Positions 1 through 5,777 of a stretch of 8,580 nt of DNA are shown here, piece after piece; the stretch's first letter is position 1; each line of letters opens with the position of its first letter. The position numbers and the translations under genes are program-made. The stretch covers positions 2,302-10,881 of the forward strand of contig PLSZ01000225.1 of NCBI GenBank assembly GCA_003164305.1, written 5' to 3'. A model generated the notes under the pieces. The model searched no databases. It was given only the letters and a program-made list of their open reading frames with translations, and was not told where the DNA came from. This stretch comes from Acetobacteraceae bacterium (GTDB taxonomy: Bacteria; Pseudomonadota; Alphaproteobacteria; Acetobacterales; Acetobacteraceae).

Positions 1-214
1 CGGCCTCCGCGCAGAGGCGCACGACAGCGGCGACCTCCGCGGTGTTGGCGGGGCGGATCACCGCGCTGGTGCGGCCTTTATACAGCCGCCGCCAGTCCTC
101 GGACGCTGCGGCGGTGTCGGACGCGTCGGTCAACAGGCCGCGATCGCCGACGATGGCGCGGATCGCTTCGAGAAGCCGCCGGGTCACGGCGGCGGCGAGG
201 GCGGTATCAGGCAT
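1..214 (-). CDS. FAD-binding oxidoreductase, GlcD / D-2-hydroxyglutarate dehydrogenase type (N-terminus only)
   Basis: Only the first 71 codons are present; the gene runs off the left edge. The start is an ATG at 214, preceded by AGGA six bases upstream. The protein begins MPDTALAAAVTRRLL, continues with an IVGDRGLLTD segment and a DWRRLYKG segment, and then enters AVIRPANTAEVAAVVRLCAEA-like sequence. This order (helical N-terminus, 'VG..gvl.d', 'DW...y.G', then 'RP.nt.EVaavVrlc') is typical of the start of the FAD-binding-4 fold in 2-hydroxyacid oxidases and dehydrogenases (GlcD, D2HGDH, D-lactate dehydrogenase). Family members oxidise a 2-hydroxyacid to a 2-oxoacid using FAD. The substrate cannot be told from the fragment. 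The gene is divergent from the PPIC foldase gene, with 190 bases between them. The family is fairly sure; the exact enzyme is not. Confidence 0.75.
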   Translation of the reverse strand, partial: MPDTALAAAVTRRLLEAIRAIVGDRGLLTDASDTAAASEDWRRLYKGRTSAVIRPANTAEVAAVVRLCAEA

Positions 215-254
215 GTTGCGTCCTGTCGGGGGCGTTTCCATCAGCATACCGCAT

Positions 255-279
255 GTGTGAGGCAACCGGAAAATCACAC
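255..279. promoter_or_regulatory. Inverted repeat GTGTGA-N13-TCACAC in divergent intergenic region
   Basis: The two perfect 6-base arms lie at 255-260 and 274-279, separated by 13 bases, about 40 bases upstream of the FAD oxidase start. The arm centres are 19 bases apart, close to two helical turns, which would suit a dimeric regulator. It is not a CRP site, because the spacer is 13 rather than 6. No regulator gene is nearby. The symmetry is seen; its role as an operator is inference. Confidence 0.25.
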
Positions 280-337
280 TTGACGCGGGGTGCGAACGTG
301 CCGCGCGATGCTGTAGACATTCGTCCGTGTTCAGCGC

Positions 338-364
338 CTCAGGCGGTCAAGAAACTCAGGCGGT
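338..364. repeat. Direct repeat CTCAGGCGGT x2 upstream of the foldase gene
   Basis: Two identical 10-base copies lie at 338-347 and 355-364, 17 bases start to start, 40 to 67 bases before the foldase ATG. The first copy also overlaps a small inverted repeat, CGCCT-C-AGGCG (335-345). The pair lies where a promoter or operator for the foldase gene would be expected. I could not fit a convincing -35/-10 pair around it. The repeat is seen directly; the regulatory role is a guess. Confidence 0.3.
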
Positions 365-404
365 GCTTTAAGTCACCAGGAATTCATCACGGAGGCACAT
401 ACAG

Positions 405-1385
405 ATGTCGAAGTCCAAAGAGTCTCCCCGCCCCATCCGCTCGTTCCCGGCGTGGCGCCGCGTTGTCACCGGAACGTCGTGCGCCGTGATCCTGACCGGG
501 GCCGCACTCGCGGCGCCCACGCCGGACCCGATCTCGCCCCCGTCCGCCGGACCGATGACACAAGCGCCTTTCATGAATCCTGCCGACGTCTTGGCCACGA
601 TGGCGGCGCAACTCGATCAGAAGCCTGATTTCGTCGTCCTGAAGCTTGAGAATCTGGCGATCACACAGCGCGATGTGGCCAGTGTGATCCGCACGATGCC
701 GCCCGGGATGGCCAGCCTGAGCTTCGACGAGGTTTATCGCCGCGCGCTGGATGTCACGGTTCGCTCGAAAGCCATGATGTTGCGGGCGAAGTTGGAAAAA
801 CTCGACCAGGATCCCGAGGTGAAGCATCAGATCGACATGGCGGTCGAGCGTGCGTTGGGCGAAGCGTGGCTCAAGCGGCGGGCGGACGCGGCGGTCACGG
901 ACAAGGCTCTGCATGAACGCTATGATCGCGACGTGGCCGGCAAACCCGGCCCGGAGCAGGTGCGGGCTCGGGTTATCCTGTTCGCGACGCAGTCGGAAGC
1001 CCAGGCCGCGATCCAGCAGCTTCAGGCGGGCGCGGATTTCAGCGAGATGGCGCGGCAAAGGAGCAAGGACCCGACCGCGGCCAATGGCGGCGATCTTGGT
1101 TACCGGACACGCGAGTCGGTGACGCCCGAGGTCGGTGCCGCGATGTTCTCGCTCAGTCCCGGACAGATGGCGCCTTATCCGGTTGCTTCGATCGGCGGCT
1201 ATTTCGTCATTCGGGTCGAAGGGCGCGTGACCGGGAAGACGCCGACATTCGAGGAAGCCCGTCCGTCGCTGGAGCGCGCGATCCGCGCGGAGGCGATCAG
1301 CGAAGCGATCGGTTCTCTGCTATCCAATGTCAAATTCATTCCGCCAGGGAAACCGGGCGAGCAGGCGGTCCCTGTCAAGCAGTGA
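405..1385 (+). CDS. Secreted PPIC/parvulin-type peptidyl-prolyl isomerase-like foldase
   Basis: 326 aa. The ATG at 405 has GGAGG nine bases upstream (391-395). Residues 1-37 look like a Sec signal peptide: basic SFPAWRR, a hydrophobic core, and a likely cut after ALA near residue 37. Residues 75-165 resemble a SurA/PrsA-like N-terminal chaperone region, with an 'ITQRDV' strand-helix start and several charged helices. Residues 183-275 form the PPIC domain: VRARVILF, an A..QL..GADFSEMAR helix, 'SKDPTAANGGDLGY', 'F.LSPGQM' and 'GGYFVIRVEGR'. Family members act in the periplasm on folding outer-membrane or secreted proteins. Two positions that are normally active-site histidines are Val190 and Phe267 here, so isomerase activity is doubtful and a chaperone role is more likely. 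The gene stands alone, ends in a hairpin terminator, and converges on the PEP-CTERM gene. The family is sure; its clients are unknown. Confidence 0.9.
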   Translation: MSKSKESPRPIRSFPAWRRVVTGTSCAVILTGAALAAPTPDPISPPSAGPMTQAPFMNPADVLATMAAQLDQKPDFVVLKLENLAITQRDVASVIRTMPPGMASLSFDEVYRRALDVTVRSKAMMLRAKLEKLDQDPEVKHQIDMAVERALGEAWLKRRADAAVTDKALHERYDRDVAGKPGPEQVRARVILFATQSEAQAAIQQLQAGADFSEMARQRSKDPTAANGGDLGYRTRESVTPEVGAAMFSLSPGQMAPYPVASIGGYFVIRVEGRVTGKTPTFEEARPSLERAIRAEAISEAIGSLLSNVKFIPPGKPGEQAVPVKQ

Positions 1386-1405
1386 GGGGCGAACCACCCC
1401 TCTTT
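1384..1405 (+). terminator. Hairpin terminator overlapping the foldase stop codon
   Basis: GAGGGG (1384-1389) pairs with CCCCTC (1397-1402) across a 7-base loop, followed by only a short TTT. The left arm includes the last two bases of the TGA stop. The short T run makes it a weak intrinsic terminator; a second hairpin follows at 1443. Confidence 0.45.
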
Positions 1406-1442
1406 CCGACGGAAAAATACCGCTCGCCAGTCAACTAGAAAC

Positions 1443-1466
1443 GGGCCCGCACCGCGAGCCCTTTTT
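1443..1466 (+). terminator. Rho-independent terminator between convergent genes
   Basis: GGGC (1443-1446) pairs with GCCC (1458-1461). An inner CGC/GCG stem (1448-1450 with 1454-1456) sits past one C/A mismatch and closes an ACC loop. Five T follow directly at 1462-1466. Orientation fits the plus-strand foldase transcript. For the minus-strand PEP-CTERM transcript the same hairpin would be followed only by GTTTCT, so it may work weakly in both directions. Confidence 0.6.
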
Positions 1467-1482
1467 ATGAGATTTTCCGCGG

Positions 1483-2310
1483 TCAGGCGGCGGCGCGCTG
1501 GCGGCGGCGCAAGGCGACCAGTCCCGCGAACCCGGCGCCGAGCAACGCCAACGTGGCGGGCTCCGGCACCGTGCTGACGTTGATGTTGGCCAGCAGCATG
1601 AACGGGGGCTGGTTGGCCGGCGCGTTGCCTTGCGCCAGGAACGAAATGAATTCCTGGCCCGTGGAAGTCGTTACGAAGTTGATTGTATCCGTGGCCCAGA
1701 CCGGGGACGACGAACTGGCGTCGCCGGTGCAAAGCGTGCCCGAAACCGGTTGCGGGATGCAGATCGGTGTCGTGCTGGACGTATTGGTGCCCGACACCGG
1801 GCCGTATGATACCTGCCAGTAGTCACTGGAACTGCCCGAGTAGCCCTGCTGCTGCGCGCCCGAATAGTAAAACGACAGGCTGTAGTGCGTATTCGGCAGC
1901 AGGCCGGTGATGGTTTGAGTGATCGCTGACGCATAGCTGCTGTAAGCGTCGGCGACGATGATATCGCCGGTATATCCGCCTGGGACCGCTCCCGGTGTTT
2001 GCGTGAGCGTCGCGCCGTAACTCGATCCGCACATCTGCGTGGATGTGGTCGGGTTATTGGTGAGCATGAGGCAATCGATGCCCGATCCCGATACCGACCA
2101 TCCTGGTAATTCCGGGGTCAGGCCATTTTTGTTGACACCAAGGTCCGACCAGGCGGCGGTCGGCGCATTCGATGCGTTTCCGGGAAGGAAGCTGCCATTG
2201 TTAAGCTGCGCCGAGGCCCCCGCGCTCCAGAGTACCATCGCGAGCGCTGAAGCGCCCACCAAGTGGGTCAAAGGTTTCGTCATCGGCAGGTAAAATTTAC
2301 CATTTGTCAT
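1483..2310 (-). CDS. PEP-CTERM sorting-domain secreted protein
   Basis: 275 aa from the ATG at 2310, or 266 aa from an in-frame ATG at 2283. A Sec signal peptide has a hydrophobic core ASALAMVLWSAGASA with a likely cut after Ala34. The C-terminus is a textbook PEP-CTERM tripartite tail: VPEP at 248-251, a hydrophobic helix at about 252-267, then the RRRQR basic end. This tail is recognised by an exosortase/EpsH-type transpeptidase, which removes it as the protein crosses the inner membrane, usually in exopolysaccharide-producing bacteria. The body is rich in Ser, Thr, Gly and Asn, with NGSF near the mature N-terminus, a LPGWSVSGSGID strand and a 'Y.LSFYYSG' strand. These look like a beta-sandwich of the DUF642/carbohydrate-binding kind, a weak resemblance. 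Cysteines at 80, 94, 184 and 194 could form two disulfides. AGGGG nine bases upstream supports the 2310 start, but an AT-rich palindrome after it raises doubt. No exosortase gene is in the window. Confidence 0.88.
   Translation of the reverse strand: MTNGKFYLPMTKPLTHLVGASALAMVLWSAGASAQLNNGSFLPGNASNAPTAAWSDLGVNKNGLTPELPGWSVSGSGIDCLMLTNNPTTSTQMCGSSYGATLTQTPGAVPGGYTGDIIVADAYSSYASAITQTITGLLPNTHYSLSFYYSGAQQQGYSGSSSDYWQVSYGPVSGTNTSSTTPICIPQPVSGTLCTGDASSSSPVWATDTINFVTTSTGQEFISFLAQGNAPANQPPFMLLANINVSTVPEPATLALLGAGFAGLVALRRRQRAAA
2289..2301. repeat. AT-rich palindrome GGTAAA-A-TTTACC near the PEP-CTERM start
   Basis: This perfect 13-base odd palindrome lies between the two candidate ATG codons (2310 and 2283) of the PEP-CTERM gene. 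It is strikingly AT-rich for this window. If translation starts at 2283 it would sit in the leader, at ribosome-binding distance, as a possible operator or RNA hairpin. If it starts at 2310 it is codons 4-8. The palindrome is seen; its function is inferred. Confidence 0.35.
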
Positions 2311-2383
2311 AATGGTCCACCCCTGTTTTCGAGGATAGGCTCGGCCATCCTTGCTTCCCCCGGCACATCCGGGCAGGCGCGGA

Positions 2384-2413
2384 AATATGGAACCACGATG
2401 GAGGAAATGTCAA
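2384..2413 (-). promoter_or_regulatory. Candidate sigma-70 promoter for the PEP-CTERM gene
   Basis: On the minus strand a perfect TTGACA (2413-2408) is followed, after 18 bases, by CATATT (2389-2384), which matches four of six bases of the -10 consensus. Transcription would begin near 2377, giving a leader of about 66 bases before the ATG at 2310. A small CCCGG-N5-CCGGG inverted repeat (2359-2373) falls at the start of that leader. The hexamers are seen; promoter activity is inferred. Confidence 0.45.
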
Positions 2414-2483
2414 CCGTTGTTCAAGGCCATGGCGCGATTTCGTTCTTTTGAGACAGTTTGACGACACCTACGACCGTCGGAGG

Positions 2484-2509
2484 CCGCCGCTTTCCCATGA
2501 AAACGGCGG
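2484..2509 (-). terminator. Perfect 11-bp hairpin downstream of the sterol-desaturase-family gene
   Basis: On the minus strand, arms 2509-2499 and 2494-2484 pair over 11 bp with one G-U wobble around a 4-base ATGG loop. On the plus strand the wobble becomes a C/A mismatch, so the fold favours minus-strand RNA. It lies about 60 bases past the stop of the sterol-desaturase gene and upstream of the PEP-CTERM promoter, where a terminator is expected. No T run follows, so it may be a processing or 3'-stabilising structure rather than a classical intrinsic terminator. Confidence 0.45.
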
Positions 2510-2568
2510 ACATTCCTCGGCTGGAACGGATCATTAAAGCGATGCCAGACGTTAAATCGCGCGGGTTC

Positions 2569-3441
2569 TTACCGCGAAGCCTCCGCGGGAGGCTCCATCG
2601 ACGTCAGTGGCTCCACGGCAGCCAGCGGGAACGATCCGAGCAGCGGCTGGATCAACTGATCCGCCCAGGAGTCAGGCACTGTGCCGGAAATGCCGTAGCG
2701 TGGCGGCCATTGCCGGCGAGGTAGGTGCAGCGAGCCGAACAGCCAATCGAGCACGGGAAGGATTGAGGCGTAGTTCCGGTTGGCCGGCTCCATCGCGTGA
2801 TGCCAATGGTGAAAGCCCGGGGTGGAGATCAGCCACTCCAGCGGACCAAGCCGCCACCGCACGTTGGCGTGGATGAAAAAAGCCCAGACCAGCCCAATCA
2901 CCGTGACCAGCGCCGGAATGACGGTCCCGTCTCCGGCCGGTTGGGCGAGCCCGAGGACGACCAGCGGGAAAAAGGCGCACAGGCGTCCGAATACCAGATC
3001 GAGGGGGTGAGAGCGGCTGTTGACCAGGAAATCGATGTGCCCGGGGCTGTGGTGAATGGCATGGAACCGCCACAGCAGCGGCACCTCATGCATCAGACGA
3101 TGACCCCAGTAATAGCCGATCTCCCCCAACACCAGTCCGACACAGGCCCGATGCCAGAATGACATCCCGCCGAACGCTGTCCGTAGCGCCTCGGGGACGA
3201 CTTTCTGCGCGGCCCAGGCCAGACCGCCCAAAGGGAAGCTGAGCAGCAGCGAGGCAACCATCCCGCCAAGGAAATAATAGCCAAGATCCGCCCCAATCCC
3301 CTTCCGCCAGATTTTGCTCGGGTGCAGCGCGAACAAACGCTCCAGCGGCACGAAAATCGCCGTAAGGAGCGCCAGCCAAAGGCACAGCCGGAGGAGATCG
3401 ACGACAACCGTGGGAGTGTGCTGGGTGAACGATTGAAACAT
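2569..3441 (-). CDS. Sterol desaturase / fatty acid hydroxylase family membrane protein
   Basis: 290 aa. The ATG at 3441 has AAGGA nine bases upstream. Several hydrophobic segments (about 11-36, 52-78, 98-112, 150-166 and 174-192) indicate an inner-membrane protein. The three histidine clusters that hold the di-iron centre of this superfamily are intact: HRLMH (114-118, HX3H), HAIHH (127-131, HX2HH) and HHWHH (211-215). A further His191 starts HANVRW, which is usual in the family, and NSRSHPLD follows the second box. Members use O2 and electrons from a partner to hydroxylate or desaturate sterols, fatty acids, carotenoids or hopanoid-like lipids. The sequence does not fix the substrate. The gene appears monocistronic: it is divergent from the hydrolase/CoA-transferase pair and separated from the PEP-CTERM gene by 258 bases holding a hairpin and a promoter-like site. 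Family call is firm; substrate unknown. Confidence 0.9.
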   Translation of the reverse strand: MFQSFTQHTPTVVVDLLRLCLWLALLTAIFVPLERLFALHPSKIWRKGIGADLGYYFLGGMVASLLLSFPLGGLAWAAQKVVPEALRTAFGGMSFWHRACVGLVLGEIGYYWGHRLMHEVPLLWRFHAIHHSPGHIDFLVNSRSHPLDLVFGRLCAFFPLVVLGLAQPAGDGTVIPALVTVIGLVWAFFIHANVRWRLGPLEWLISTPGFHHWHHAMEPANRNYASILPVLDWLFGSLHLPRRQWPPRYGISGTVPDSWADQLIQPLLGSFPLAAVEPLTSMEPPAEASR

Positions 3442-3485
3442 GCGTGGTGTCCTTACCCCCCAAACGGACCCCTCATCCGGGCCGC

Positions 3486-3533
3486 CCGCCGCGGCGGATA
3501 GTAAACCTTATACAGTATCGAGCGGCCCCGCTC
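3486..3533. promoter_or_regulatory. Palindromes and weak minus-strand promoter between divergent genes
   Basis: Three elements cluster in the 185-base gap between the sterol-desaturase-family and hydrolase genes. CCGCCGCGGCGG (3486-3497) is a perfect 12-base palindrome. GAGCGG-CC-CCGCTC (3520-3533) is an inverted repeat. Between them, on the minus strand, TATAAG (3512-3507) matches five of six -10 bases, with TTGTGA (3537-3532) 19 bases upstream as a poor -35. The predicted leader to the ATG at 3441 would be about 60 bases. GC-rich palindromes arise easily by chance here, so confidence is low. Confidence 0.25.
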
Positions 3534-3626
3534 ACAAGATTCCGGTGTGGCCGACCTGCCGGCAACTTCGGTATGAACAGCCCCACGGGCTTCGGACAGC
3601 ACAGACGGACGGGGAGAACGGCACGC

Positions 3627-4327
3627 ATGCCATCGATCACCCTCAACGCCACCGATGGCTCCGGCTCATTTCAGGCTTACGTGGTTGAGCCGAAAGGCAA
3701 CCCGGCGGGAGCGCCAGGGGGGAGGCGTCGTGGTGATCCAGGAAATCTTCGACGTGAACCAGGCCATGCGCGACACTTGCGCCTGGATCGCCGACATCGG
3801 CTTCATCGCCGTCTGCCCGGATCTGTTCTGCCGCATCGAACCCGACATCGACATCCCCGATAAAACCAGGAGGAGTGCAGCGCGTTTTCGACCTGTTCGG
3901 CAAGTTCGACAAAGCCAAGGGGATCGAAGACCTGAAGGCGCCGCTCGCCGCCGCTCGCGCGATGCCCAACGCCAACGGCAAGGCCGGCACCATCGGTTAT
4001 TGTCTGGGCGGATTGCTCGCCTTCACGATGGCCGAGCAGTCGGACGCCGATATCTCCTATTATGGTGTCGGTCTGGACGGTTTGCTGGACGATCTGCCGA
4101 AGGTGACCAAACCGCTGCTGGTGCACATCGCGGACCAGGACGAGTTCTTCCCCGCCGAGGGTCGCGCCAAGGTCGCCGCCGCCACCAAAGGCAACCCGCA
4201 CATGGCGTGTTACAACTACAACGCGGACCACGCCTTCGCCCGCGTCAATGGCGTCCATTGGGACGGCCGCTCCGCCACCATCGCCAACGGCCGCGGCGCC
4301 GAGCCTCTGGTCAAAGCCCTCGGCTGA
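3627..4327 (+). pseudogene. Dienelactone hydrolase family protein, reading frame broken twice
   Basis: The gene starts at an ATG at 3627 (MPSITLNATDG) with GGGGAG ten bases upstream, and ends at TGA 4325. Three frames must be joined: 3627 to about 3716 (ending EPKGNPAGAPG), about 3723 to 3865 (GVVVIQEIFDVNQAMRD to PDKT) and about 3878 to 4327 (QRVFDLFGKFD to VKALG). The first break is at a run of six G (3717-3722); removing one G restores APGGGVVVI. The second, near 3866-3878, is repaired if two G are missing, which would restore DKT-EEEW-QRVF as in relatives. The joined product would be about 235 aa, normal for this alpha/beta hydrolase family, with the triad intact: Cys in GYCLGG (4001-4003), Asp in DQDEFF (4139-4141) and His in DHAFAR (4229-4231). 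Family members hydrolyse dienelactones or related esters in the cytoplasm. Preserved codons suggest a recent lesion or a sequence error. The CoA-transferase follows after 40 bases. Confidence 0.85.
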
Positions 4328-4367
4328 ACGCTACACGCCGTTGTCACTTTCGAGGGGGACAGCGGCC

Positions 4368-5624
4368 ATGGATGGATTGATCAAACCCAAAAGTGGGGGC
4401 AAACCGGGAACCGAGGGCAAGGGGTTGGCGAAATCCCCCGGCGCGCTGGCCGGAATCAAGGTCGTCGATCTGACCCGCGTGCTCGGCGGGCCGTATTGCA
4501 CGATGGTGCTGTCCGACCATGGCGCCGACGTGATCAAGGTCGAACCGCCGCAGGGCGACGAGGTGCGCGACTGGGGCCCGCCCTTCCACGAAGGCGACGC
4601 CAGCTATTTCATCGGCGTCAACCGCAACAAGCGCGCCATGGCGGTCGACCTGCGCAAGCCGGAAGGCTCGGCGATCATCCTGCGCATGCTGGAAGACGCC
4701 GACATCCTGATCGAGAACTTCAAGCCAGGCGACATGGAGCGGTGGCGCCTCGGCTATCACGAGGTGTTGTCGAAACGCTTCCCGCGGCTGATCCATTGCC
4801 GCATTTCCGGCTTCGGCGGCGACGGGCCTCTGGGCGGGCTGCCCGGCTACGACGCCATCCTGCAAGCGATGACGGGCCTGATGAGCGTCAACGGCGACGC
4901 GACCACCGGCCCGATGCGACTGGGCACCGCGATCGTCGACATGGGCACCGGGTTGTATTCCGCCATTGGCATCCTGATGGCGTTGCATGAGCGGACCGTT
5001 TCGGGGCTGGGGCAATACCTCGACATGACGCTGTACGATTGCGGCATGGCGCTGTTGCACCCACAGGCGGCGAATTACTTCCTGAACGATAAGCGTCCGG
5101 CGGGGACCGGCAATCCGCATCCCAATCTGGTGCCGTACGACAAATATCCGACGCGAACCTGCGACATCTTCATCGCCAGCGGCAATAACGGACAATTCCG
5201 CAAACTGTGTGAAATCATCGGCCTGCCCGAGATGGCGGACGATCCAAGCTTCGCCAACAACGGCGAACGCAACGTCAATCGCGTCGCGCTGACCGAGACA
5301 TTGCGCGCCGCCTTCGCGGAGCAGGAAGGCAACGAACTGGCGTCGCGGCTGATCCGGGCTGGCGTTCCCGCCGGGCCGGTGCTGCCGGTCGATCAATCGA
5401 CCGCCGCCCCGCACACCGCGCATCGCAAGATGGTCACCGAGCTCGACTGGTACAAAGGGATTGGCACACCGATCAAGTTCAGCCGCACGCCCGGCGGCAC
5501 GCGTCGCCCGCCGCCGAAATTCGCCCAGGACAGCGATGAAATTCTGGCGCAACTCGACTATTCCGAGGCCGAGATCGACGCGATGCGGAAGAACGGCGTC
5601 GTACACGACAAGCGTCGCGTGTGA
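4368..5624 (+). CDS. Class III (CaiB/BaiF/Frc family) CoA-transferase
   Basis: 418 aa from the ATG at 4368, which has GAGGGGG upstream. The frame stays open for 40 codons further back into the hydrolase gene, but those lack family similarity. A hydrophilic Lys/Gly-rich tail of about 25 residues precedes the conserved start ALAGIKVVDLTRVLGGPYC. Then follow HGADVIKVEPP, NRNKRAMAVDL, ADILIENFKPG, RISGFGGDGP and PGYDAILQAMTGLMSV. Asp191 in the AIVDMGTGLY segment is at the place of the catalytic aspartate of formyl-CoA transferase (Asp169 there), which carries the acyl-anhydride intermediate. The C-terminal part (GQYLDMTLYD, AGVPAGPVLPV, GTPIKFSRTPG) is also complete. The enzyme moves CoA between organic acids in the cytoplasm; donor and acceptor cannot be told. 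It is probably co-transcribed with the hydrolase gene and convergent with the kinase operon. Length is normal for the family. Confidence 0.9.
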   Translation: MDGLIKPKSGGKPGTEGKGLAKSPGALAGIKVVDLTRVLGGPYCTMVLSDHGADVIKVEPPQGDEVRDWGPPFHEGDASYFIGVNRNKRAMAVDLRKPEGSAIILRMLEDADILIENFKPGDMERWRLGYHEVLSKRFPRLIHCRISGFGGDGPLGGLPGYDAILQAMTGLMSVNGDATTGPMRLGTAIVDMGTGLYSAIGILMALHERTVSGLGQYLDMTLYDCGMALLHPQAANYFLNDKRPAGTGNPHPNLVPYDKYPTRTCDIFIASGNNGQFRKLCEIIGLPEMADDPSFANNGERNVNRVALTETLRAAFAEQEGNELASRLIRAGVPAGPVLPVDQSTAAPHTAHRKMVTELDWYKGIGTPIKFSRTPGGTRRPPPKFAQDSDEILAQLDYSEAEIDAMRKNGVVHDKRRV

Positions 5625-5717
5625 CCGGACCCCACGCCTGACCTGACCCCGGTCGAGCCGGACCATGATGAAGCACAAACGGTGCCGTTCAAACCGCGAC
5701 ACGATCTTAGCGCCAAT

Positions 5718-5759
5718 GGGGCACGACCCGAGGATCGGCCCGCCCAGGCACGTTGCCCC
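5718..5759. terminator. Inverted repeat between convergent CoA-transferase and kinase genes
   Basis: GGGGCACG (5718-5725) pairs with CGTTGCCCC (5751-5759) with one bulged T, and the loop can hold a small CCGA/TCGG stem. It lies in the 153-base gap where both transcripts end, but neither side carries a T run. It may aid termination or RNA stability, or be chance in GC-rich DNA. I see no gene in this gap. Confidence 0.25.
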
Positions 5760-5777
5760 TTGGACGGCGCGATCCGG

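Noticed and set aside
255..279. CRP/FNR-type binding site
   Set aside because: The TGTGA/TCACA arms look right, but the spacer is 13 bases rather than the 6 needed for CRP, so only a generic inverted repeat is claimed.
280..316. TTGACG (280-285) as a -35 box for the foldase gene
   Set aside because: No acceptable -10 hexamer lies 16 to 19 bases downstream; the nearest AT-containing stretch is about 25 bases away.
468..500. Lipoprotein signal at the foldase N-terminus (TSC)
   Set aside because: The bases before the cysteine give GTS rather than a lipobox L-A/S-G/A, and the cysteine lies at the start of the hydrophobic core instead of its end. A normal signal peptidase I site after ALA fits better.
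387..1058. A 223-codon minus-strand open frame opposite the foldase gene
   Set aside because: The plus-strand protein has a signal peptide and a full PPIC domain. The minus-strand product is Arg/His-rich without motifs.
4248..4367. Upstream extension of the CoA-transferase frame into the hydrolase gene
   Set aside because: The extension overlaps conserved hydrolase codons, has Pro/Ala/Ser-rich sequence unlike the family, and the ATG at 4368 has a good ribosome-binding site.
4344..5702. A 452-codon open frame on the minus strand opposite the CoA-transferase gene
   Set aside because: It is the antisense shadow of a clearly conserved gene in GC-rich DNA. The product is His/Arg/Gln-rich with no family motif, and it has no sensible ribosome-binding site.
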